Of a DNA stretch of 64,000 nucleotides, positions 15,130 to 24,500 are shown piece by piece (position 1 is the first letter of the stretch; each line of letters opens with the position of its first letter). Source of the DNA: Apostichopus japonicus. Taxonomy: Eukaryota > Echinodermata > Holothuroidea > Aspidochirotida > Stichopodidae. The DNA is taken from positions 1,161,764 through 1,225,763 of the forward strand of contig NC_092583.1 in assembly GCF_037975245.1 (NCBI RefSeq), given 5' to 3'. The position numbers and the translations under genes were made by a program. Below the pieces are notes generated by a model. That model was not told the DNA's origin, ran no database searches, and saw only the letters and a program-made list of their open reading frames with translations.

Positions 15130-17240
15130 TTGAATAATTTCAGGGCATATAATTCCATACAATGCCACTTTAAACTTCACGAAAAGCAGCTTATAAGCTA
15201 CGAGAATCCGAAATGTACGTTCCAAATGAAATTTGAGAAGTGTCATTTTGGGGTCAAATTTGATCATTTTGTAAGGCTATACCCTTATGATTTTTCTCAA
15301 TTTTGGCCCAAATCGTGACTTTTTTATTTCTTTCCAAAATCATGCGTGGGATCGTTGGCGCCATTCTGATTACCTGTCAGTCAATAATAATCTCATAATC
15401 CGTCAAATTGTTGCAAAAAAAAACATTTATTATCACGAAATATCGAATATGATTTGAATAGTTTCAGGGACTAAAATTCCATACAATGCCACTTTAAACT
15501 TCACGAAAAGCAGCTTATAAGCTACGAGTATCCGAAATGTGCGTCCCAAATGAAATTTGAGAAGTGTCATTTTGGGGTCAAATTTGATCATTTTGTAAGG
15601 CTATACCCTTATGATTTTTCACAATTTTGGCCCAAATCGTGACTTTTTTATTTCTTTCCAAAATCATGCGTGGGATCGTTGGCGCCATTCTGATTACCTG
15701 TCAGTCAATAACTATCTCATAATCCGTCAAATTGTTGCAAAAAAAAAAGACAATTATTATGACGAAATATCGAATATGATTTGAATAATTTCAGGGCATA
15801 CATCATTTTGTAAGGCTGATGATCTTTTTACAATTTTGGCCCAAATCGGGACTTTTTTATTTCTTTCCAAAATCTTGCGTGGGATCGTTGGCGCCATTCT
15901 GATTACCTGTCAGTCAATAATAATCTCATAATCCGTCAGTTTGCTTCCAAAAATAACAATTATCATTTGAGAAGTGTCATTTTGGGGTCAAATTTGATCA
16001 TTTTGTAAGGCTATACCCTTATGATTTTTCTCAATTTTGGCCCAAATCGTGACTTTTTTTATTTCTTTCCAAAATCATGCGTGGGATCGTTGGCGCCATT
16101 CTGATTACCTGTCAGTCGATAATAATCTCATAATCCGTCCCTTTGTTGCAAATATAGACAATTATTATGACGAAATATCGAATATGATTTGAATAATTTC
16201 AGGGCATATAATTCCATACAATGCCACTTTAAACTTCATGAAAAGCAGCTTATAAGCTACGAGAATCCGAAATGTGCGTCCCAAATGAAATTTGAGAAGT
16301 GTCATTTTGGGGTCAAATTTGATCATTTTGTAAGGTTATACCCTTATTATACCCTTATGATTTTTCTCAATTTTGGCCCAAATCGTGACTTTTTTTATTT
16401 CTTTCCAAAATCATGCGTGGGATCGTTGGCGCCATTCTGATTACCTGTCAGTCAATAATAATCTCATAATCCGTCAGTTTGTTTCCAAAAATAAGACAAT
16501 TATTATGACGAAATATCGAATATGATTTGAATAATTTCAGGGCATATAATTCCATACAATGCCACTTTAAACTCTATGAAAAGCAGCTTATAAGCTACGA
16601 GAATCCGAAATGTGCGTCCCAAATGAAATTTGAGAAGTGTCATTTTGGGGTCAAGTTTGATCATTTTGTAAGGCTATACCCTTATGATTTTTCTCAATTT
16701 TGGCCCAAATCGTGACTTTTTTTATTTCTTTCCAAAATCATGCGTGGGATCGTTGGCGCCATTTTGATTACCTGTTAGTCAATAATAATCTCATTATCCG
16801 TCAAATTGTTGCAAAAAAAAGACAATTATTATGACGAAATATCGAATATGATTTGAATAGTTTCAGTGACTTAAATTCCATACAATGCCACTTTAAACTT
16901 CATGAAAAGCAGCTTATAAGCTACGAGAATCCGAAATGTGCGTCCCAAATGAAATTTGAGAAGTGTCATTTTGGGGCCAAATTTGATCATTTTGTAAGGC
17001 TCTATACCCTTATGATTTTTCTCTATTTTGGCCCAAATCGTGACTTTTTTATTTCTTTCCAAAATCATGCGTGGGATCGTTGGCGCCATTCTGATTACCT
17101 GTCAGTCAATAATAATCTCATAATCCGTCCCTTTGTTGCAAGAAAAGACAATTATTATGACGAAATATCGAATATGATTTGAATAGTTTCAGGGACTAAA
17201 ATTCCATACAATGCCACCTTAAACTTCATGAAAAGCAGCT

Positions 17241-18320
17241 TCCTCATATTGTTCCCCATATGAAAGTAAATACCATAAAACTTTATTCAAAGGAATATGA
17301 TATTAATAATGCAAAATGAATCTTAAAGTACCCTGGAATCCACTTGAGACTGGCGGAATATCCATCACAGAGCTTAACGAATCCAGATGAGTACCCTGAC
17401 GGATATTTGGGACATTCCATTTTTGGTCCAAATTTGTCAATTTTGTAAGGCCAAAATTTTGGCCAAAATCGCGACTTTTTCAATTCTTCCCAAAATTATG
17501 TAGACGATGTATAAAGCTCTTCTCTTTACATATCAGGTATAATTTTCCTCATATTGTTTTCCATATGAAAGTAAATACCATAAAACTTTATTCGAAGGAA
17601 TATGATATTAATATTGAGAAATGAAGCTTAAAAATCCCTGGAAATCCACTTGAGACTTGAGGAAAATCCATAACTGAGCTTTAAGAATTCCCATAAGCAC
17701 CCTGACGGAAATTTAAGAAATTCCATTGGGGTCCAAATTCGACAATTTTGTAAGGCTAACCCCTTATGATTTTGTCAAATTTTGGCCAAAATCGCGACTT
17801 TTTCAATTCTTCCCAAAATTATGTAGACAATGTATAAAGCTCTTCTCTTTACATATCAGGTATAATTTTCCTCATAATGTTTCCCACATGAAAGTAAATA
17901 CCATAAAACTTTATTCAAAGGAATATGATATTAATAATGCGAAATGAAGCTTAAAGTACCCTGAAATCCACTGGAGACTCGAGGAATATCCATCACAGAG
18001 CTAAACGAATCCAGATGAGTGCCCTGACGGATATTTGGGGCATTCCATAACACGGATATTTGGGGTATCGGAGGATGTCCGCGGTAGGCTAGGAAGCCTA
18101 CACATTACACAATCAAGTCTCAAACACTTAAAAAAGAATAAATGAATTAAGCACAGTTGATGATGCTCTGATGAAAGCATGTTCTCTCTGTCTCTCAATT
18201 AAATTAGTTGGTCCAAATTTGGCAATTTTGTAAGGCTACATATACTCTTATGATTTTGTCAAATTTTGGCCAAAATCGCTACTTTTTCAATTCTTCCCAA
18301 AATTATGTAAACGATGTGTT
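17241..18320. repeat. diverged satellite relative, three copies of about 306-323 bp
   Basis: Units begin at CCTCATATTGT-type boxes at 17241, 17547 and 17870. About 100 bp of each unit is recognisably the same as the main satellite (AAGGCTA...CTTATGATTTTG, then TTTTGGCCAAAATCG, then CTTTTTCAATTCTTCCCAAAATTATG). The rest (CATATGAAAGTAAATACC, CCTGACGGATATTTG) is different sequence. The main array stops abruptly inside a monomer at 17240. The third unit is split by an insertion at about 18050-18207. I read this as an older, diverged edge of the satellite. Confidence 0.85.
18071..18210 (+). repeat. 140-bp dispersed repeat inserted in satellite relative
   Basis: Nearly identical to 20276-20415; I see one difference. 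It begins GAGGATGTCCGCGGTAGG and ends AATTAAATTAGTTG, and carries a 7-bp hairpin, GTAGGCT-AGG-AGCCTAC with one extra A. It separates GGGCATTCCAT from TGGTCCAAATTTG, which are contiguous in the neighbouring repeat units, so it is a later insertion. No coding potential or terminal inverted repeats are obvious. A short non-autonomous element is possible. Confidence 0.75.
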
Positions 18321-20275
18321 TGACACAAAGCTATTAATGTAAACCCCACAAAAAGTGGCTATTTTAATTACAAACATTCAGAACAAACGCATATGCGTGC
18401 CCATATAGGAAGTGACGTCGCTTAGGGGTGATCTTGAGGGGCACGTTCCCGCCCCAAAAAAATCGTGCCCCCAGGTGCGCACCACATTCCCGCTCCCTTT
18501 TCACCAGATGCAATTTGTTGGGTTAAAAAAAATACTTAAACACATCTGCCTTATTATAAACAAATATCGGACAGACTAAGCGCGAAAATTCTTGAACATA
18601 TAGTTACTTCAAGTTGCAAAATATAGCCCCAAATTGCATCTAAGGACCCTTAATTAATCAAAAAAATTGGACCCAATCCCTTCAAACCCCAGGCGCGGCG
18701 GAACGGAAAAATTATTGGGGGGGCTAATGTGTGGAGACTATCTAAGCGGAGCGCCACCATCGGTTGGCGCGGAGCGTACAAGAAAATTTTGGGTTTTTTC
18801 AAACCCCCAGATGGCCGGAAACGGCACTTCCCGAGTGTTTTATGCTGCGAATACATGGCCCTAAAATATGGGTCTCAAGTCTGCAATTTCTCAGATTGCA
18901 CGTAAGGTCTGTAAAAACATTGTAATTTGTATATTCGATGGTGTTTTAAGAGAGTAGCTATTACTCGTAGTGTACTCGCAAAGACGTTTTTGAGTGTAGT
19001 AAGAGCAGTGGCGGGGCTAGGGGTATTGGTCGGGGGGGCAAGAATGGTCTGTAGGGGCGCTTTCGACACTATCTAAGCGGAGCGCCACCACAGGTTGGCG
19101 CGGAGCGTACAGAAAATTTTTGAGTAAAGATACTCCCGAGATTGCAGGAAATGACCCTTTCCGGGGCCTTGCTAATTTGCAGATAAACGGAGAAAAAATA
19201 GGTGTCGTCGCCATTTTGTCGGAAAATACACCGACAGAATATGACAAATGTCAATAGGTATATGAGAGCGCAATAAAATAGTCAAAAATCGCGAATAAGT
19301 AAAAAGTAGTGAAAAGCTGAAAAGGGCGCCAGCAGTCCATTTGAGTCCGTAAGGGGGGGGGGGGGAATCCGCCCCTGACTGTATATATGGACGCTCGATC
19401 CGCCACTAAGTAAGGGGATGTTGGAGAACTGGCTGAAATGAGGCAAGTCATTGGCCTAAGACGAAGTTGTGTTACGCTTACCGGTACTCACACTCACTGC
19501 TTCCACTTTTCACGGGGCGTGAAGACGCGGTTGGGATGACAATGTGGTCTATAGCCAAGGGACGGGCCGAGGGTCCCCCAGCAATTACTAAAATTATTAC
19601 ACCTATATAGTATACTTGTGCATCGGACAGATCGACAAGTATGCATTGAAAAATGGGCAGATGTACGTTTCGGAGCCTTGGTAAATATTGGGGGGGCTAA
19701 TCAAGCTTTTGCCCCCTCAACTTTTTTATTGGGGGGGCTGAGCCCCCCCAATTCCGCCGCCACTGCCAAACCCCCCTCCCCAGGACGGCATTCACAAATA
19801 AACATTGTGCCCCCCCCCCATAATTTAGTGCTGTGCCACCAAGATTGAAATGTCTGGCGATGCCACTGGGCAGTGTTCAAATAAACGGCCGTTTGATACG
19901 GCTCTGACTTTCTGGAATATAGGTACTGTGCCGAATTATCCAGTTAACAGATGAGGCAAATGCTTAGTGCTCGTAATGCTAGGTGGCCCTTGACTTTTGG
20001 GAAGGGGCGGTGGTAGCGGAGGGGTACGTGGTCACAGTGCCTCCATGGACACTCAAAGAAAAGAAAATACATCTGGCATTCTCTTCAGTCTTTTTCAGGG
20101 TAGTATCTAAACAAAAGCTTTAAGAAGTGCCGGATAAGGCGGAGAGGTCGGAAGCAATATGGCGTTTTCGTGGCCAAAGGTTGTCAAATCGGCACTGCAT
20201 TGGTTCAATATGGAATAGTTTGATGATTCCGAGTACTTTCGTGGTTGAGATGTAGCTTGGCAAATCTCACATTTG
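18321..20275. repeat. patchwork of dispersed repeat fragments, no gene seen
   Basis: Two copies of a fragment starting CTATCTAAGCGGAGCGCCACCA lie near 18738 and 19068, and a third diverged copy lies near 53505, so this is an interspersed repeat. Runs of G and C (around 19351, 19690, 19731 and 19741) belong to a GC-rich element with the wording TGAGCCCCCCC. The short open frames here have no recognisable product and no supported splice sites. Confidence 0.6.
19729..19751. repeat. near-perfect GC-rich palindrome
   Basis: TTGGGGGGGCT and its exact reverse complement AGCCCCCCCAA are separated by a single G. The strand could fold into an 11-bp hairpin, and the G-run could take part in a quadruplex. 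It sits within a dispersed repeat fragment rather than beside a gene. Confidence 0.8.
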
Positions 20276-20632
20276 GAGGATGTCCGCGGTAGGCTAGGAA
20301 GCCTACACATTACACAATCAAGTCTCAAACACTTAAAAAAGAATAAATGAATTAAGCACAGTTGATGATGCTCTGATGAAAGCATGTTCTCTCCGTCTCT
20401 CAATTAAATTAGTTGATCACCCTCGACAAAAGCATACACATTGAATCGCATTTAGAGGATGTCCACGGTAGGCTAGGAAGCCTACACATTACACACTCAA
20501 GTCACAGAATATATAGAACTCTTATTAAAGAATAAATGAAAAAGCACAGTTGATGATGCTCTGATGATGGTATATTGTCTCATTCTCTCATTTAATTAGT
20601 TGATCACACTTGACAACAGCATACACATTCAA
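20276..20632 (+). repeat. tandem pair of about 179-bp repeat
   Basis: Two adjacent copies (20276-20454 and 20455-20632) share GAGGATGTCC, GTAGGCTAGGAAGCCTAC, GCACAGTTGATGATGCTCTG and TTGATCAC...GCATACACATT. The second is clearly diverged. The first 140 bp of copy one is the element found inserted at 18071-18210, where the remaining 39 bp is missing. Confidence 0.8.
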
Positions 20633-21532
20633 TCGAATAAATCGTACTGATATATATATATATACAAATGTGAATATAATGATTGTTTAAATCCTCAGTT
20701 GAATCACAATGCCGATCTGACCACAGGTTGGGCTATCTAGAACAACTATGCTAGCAGCTTGCGCCAGACTACTGTTACGGGAAATAATTCATGAACATCT
20801 TTTTCATAATGAAGCTGCCCTTAAATTTAAGCTGCTTTTCAAAACAGTGTCATAGTCTGAGCACGAGTGGCCATTTTGTTATATATTTCTAGCATATTAT
20901 AGGACAGTTATGATGACTTTATGAAACATGATAATATCATATCTTATACTCGAGTGTATCCACCTGACAAATATCACATAATACGGGATGAAACTGCAAA
21001 ATATATCACATTTCAACCCACAAAAGGAACAATTGACCCACAGAGGGTTACCCAAATTCAGGGCTTTAAGCACCTTTATCATGCACATTCTTGCTCAACC
21101 TTGGGTGTAGCAATAGTTTGATCCTCTCTGGCCCTTTGCTCCAGCCAATGTTTTCCTCTGTCCCTCGTAGAGAGTCAAGAGCTCATTTTGCAAGCCAGAC
21201 TTCTCAATGTATCGTTGCGATGAACAAATACGCACGCAGAAGTAGTCACAAGGTTGAATAGGGCTTTATCAGCAAAACAAAGTTATAGGACATCGGACAA
21301 TGAATAATCGCAAACTCAGACTTCCTACCCTTAAGTGATAAGTGTATCGTCAAAGTGAATAAAACTTAAACAAAAAAAAAGCTATTAGATTCCATAAAAT
21401 ATAAAAAAGGTAATAGATTCCAAAAACGGATCGAAAATGTAGGAATCCTCTCTGAAATTTGAGCTGAGAAATCGACTCTTCTTTGTCAGTCTTATATTTT
21501 CTCGGTCAAGTTGACACAAGAGGATAGTTATC
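20633..21532. other. 3' flank of the GTPase gene, nothing recognised
   Basis: AT-rich sequence with a short TA run near 20650 and no recognised exon, RNA gene or named repeat. It lies just downstream of the minus-strand GTPase gene, so part of it is probably 3' UTR. I could not place a clear polyadenylation signal. Confidence 0.4.
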
Positions 21533-24500
21533 TCATTCCTGTCCGAAAAGAATGAAGCCGTTCCGAATGAATCTGGCTGACGAATAGTTTGAATGGTGAT
21601 GACGAGTCTCTAAGATTGTAACGGCATTCTTGACTGTTTTACTCTCCTCCTGGAAACTACAATACCCTTCATCTCCTGTCAACTGCTCAGCTTGACTTTC
21701 GCTAATTTTCATGACCCTGTTGAATATTCAGTGACATCGCTTCATCTGGATCGGGAAAAGACGATTCCATAAAAGTAACATTGATGATAATACCCGATAA
21801 GGTATTCAAAAGATTAAGATTATAACCAAAACAAAAAAAACATATGTAAGAGGAACTTAAATGAAATGCATTGCTGAGAAATAACTATTGAATTTAGCCT
21901 TTTTATTGAAATTTATGTACTATGCATAATAGTTTTGATGTCATACTGGGGCAACATATCAAACACTCAATCAACTTCTCAATCTTAATTTTCTTATTTA
22001 AGAAAAACAAAAAATTCAACGATACAATTAGGGCCCCCACCAAAACTGAAAGCACTGGATAATATTACATAATATACCATACCTAACCTAACATTGCAAA
22101 GAGGCATTGTTTTTATTTAATAAAACATTAATAAACATTTAATAAAACAAATATTTCAGATGATGTTGTTAGTGGGCAGCATACAAATTTGAAAGAAAGC
22201 ATTTACCTCACTTTAGGTGACTTCTTTAGTACATCCTCTATGACTTCTTGGAACAAATTCTGAATTCCCTGTCCACTAAGAGCAGAAGTCTCGTGAAATC
22301 TGTCGAAGAAAAAAAAAATTAAGAAACAAAACAAACTATAAAACTAAAAGGTATGTATGGTTCTTGGTACTGATAGGAAAACAGGAGTATGCATTATTAG
22401 TAAGCCCTAGTGAATAATGTTCATTAGTGTCCATTAGCTTATAGATACATTAGTATATTAAATATTTATATAGATATATCAATATGTGAACAGATATATA
22501 AATTTATTAAATATATAAATATATAGATATACTAGTGACCATACATACCTTTCCCTGCATGGTCCCTCATTTGATTATTTTTTTTAAAAACTTTATTGAC
22601 ATTTTTTTTCAATTCCCTTTCTTACATTATCCCCTTTTTTCTCTTTTCAAATATCCTAGGACCTAACATACGGTGTACATTAAAACAAGCCTCTCTGATT
22701 ATTCAAGACAACATAAACTACTTCTTATGGTCGCAAAAGTGTGCATCCAAACAATTATTGCCATAGTTATACCGATAAATATGGAACACATCGTAGAAAC
22801 ACGAGTCAGACTACCTAAACTCTTCCCTATTCTGTTATTAATGAAAAATAAATTAATATGTAAAAGTAAGTTGGCCTGACGCTTCAATCCTAGCAGGATC
22901 TTCTTCAAAGACTACATGACAAGTAACAGTAACAGAAGGGACAAAAACACGCACAGAATACAGACAGGTTAATGAGCATGGTGAACACAAAGAGATGGAT
23001 GAAAGGGGATTAGTAGACTAGGGATGGAGAGAAGAAAGAAAGAAACCATCAGGGGAAGTGGAGAGGTAGGAGATAAATAGTGGAGGGACAAAGAGAGGAT
23101 TAAGGGAAAGGGGGTAGGGAATAAACTTGAGAAGGACAAAGAAAGGTGTGGAGGAAAAAGGGTGGAAGAGAGCTATGAGAAGAGGAGTGATGGGGGGGAC
23201 AAGGGTAAAAGGAGGGGGGACAGAAGAAAAGTTAGTCATGTCCTTCCTGAATGTTGAGCCCATGAGGTTGTATGGTGCGAAGGCGCTGCATCCACAGCCT
23301 CTCTCTGCTGATTCATACTAGGTCAGGACGGCTACCTAAGGATTCAATCCCCTGTAGGGAAATGTCATTAATGGTATGGTTGGGAAGGTTAAAGTGTTCT
23401 CCAACTGGGGTCTCAGTCTTCATGGTTTTGACTGTGAAAAATAAATTAGTCAAAGGCAGCTGCATTCTTCAGAGTGGTGGAGTCATCCGACTTGACAAAT
23501 GTAATCAATCAATCAAGTCAAAGAAGAAATATCAAAAAAGAGTCATTCTGTTCCGTGTATCAGTTGTTCAGAATGGGGGAGGGGGGAAGGGGGCGGGGGG
23601 TGTCAGTTGTAGACTATGTGTCTTTCTCTGCGTACTACGGCAAACTGTCACATATAGATCATCAGGCAACTTGCATGTTTTCAGACCTTTTGGGACTACA
23701 CTCCTCTCAATAATTCCGCTTGTCAGTTTACGTCCCGACTACTTTCCCACACGAAACTGGAAAGACTCTGAAAAGCTTTTAACCATTGGCTTTGAAAATC
23801 ATAAAAAAATAAAAGTAAAATGATTAAAAGATGTCTTTCTGCAAAATGGCTGGATCGACTCCATGCCCATGAGAATGTTCATGCTGCTTCCAGTGAAATA
23901 GATGCATTGCAATTTGTTTTTAGTCTTTCCAATTTTCCGGGATGGGGGAGGGGGGTTGGAGGAGGGGGAGGGGGGTTGGAGGAGGGGGAGGGTGGGGTGA
24001 GTGTTAAAGAATGGAATTGGTTTATCACCATAATATTATAATTGCCAGATGTTTTCACCTCAAATTTCTAGACTGAGCCCATTTCATCCCTTCTTCTCGT
24101 GAAACCGTTCTTTTACCTTTGACATCAACCTTTGAAATGAGAAAAACAAAGGTATTGTGCTTTGAAAGTTTGAATATATTAAAATATATCAATCTCTTTG
24201 TAGTGTCAAAGGTTGGCCAGAGCAGAGTATGCATAGACACCAACAATCGTAAGAAAGTAATTAAGCAACCTGATGGAGATACTTACGCCGAACAATCCAC
24301 TCCAACAGTTCTAAACGGAGGCTACCGAAAATCTAACCATCATTAATATCACATTGATGATAGAGACCTATAGATTATATCATTTATATCATTAATATCA
24401 CAGTGATGATAGAGATCTGTAGATTATATCATTAATATCACAGTGATGATAGAGATCTGTAGATTATATCATTAATATCATGATATCATTAATATCAGTG

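Larger units (their letters stand above)
1..17240. repeat. satellite DNA array, about 325-bp monomer
   Basis: About 50 head-to-tail copies of an AT-rich monomer fill the left quarter of the window and continue past its left edge. Monomer starts, taken at the TTTGAATA(A/G)TTTCAG box, fall near 286, 555, 892, 1214, 1538, 1861 and so on to 17180. Most spacings are 322-327 bp, eight are 269-271 bp and five are 400-417 bp. Copies differ by scattered substitutions, a 12-bp duplication of ACCCTTATT-type sequence in the monomers near 555, 13815 and 16189, and poly-A length. Most monomers keep a 62- to 109-codon frame open, but it begins at TTG rather than ATG and shows no protein signature, so I treat the array as non-coding. 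Size and homogeneity suggest a pericentromeric, subtelomeric or heterochromatic satellite block; that location is inference. Confidence 0.97.

Noticed and set aside
286-17182. Dozens of 62- to 109-codon frames with nearly the same peptide across the array
   Set aside because: They begin at TTG, not ATG, lie in satellite monomers, and their similarity is fully explained by DNA repetition. Frame-changing indels occur freely between copies.
1-17240. CRISPR-like regular repeats
   Set aside because: The whole unit is repeated with no unique spacers of constant length, and the context is eukaryotic.
23272-23823. 183-codon plus-strand frame
   Set aside because: Its first part is antisense to the Penelope GIY-YIG remnant and the rest has no domain or splice support.
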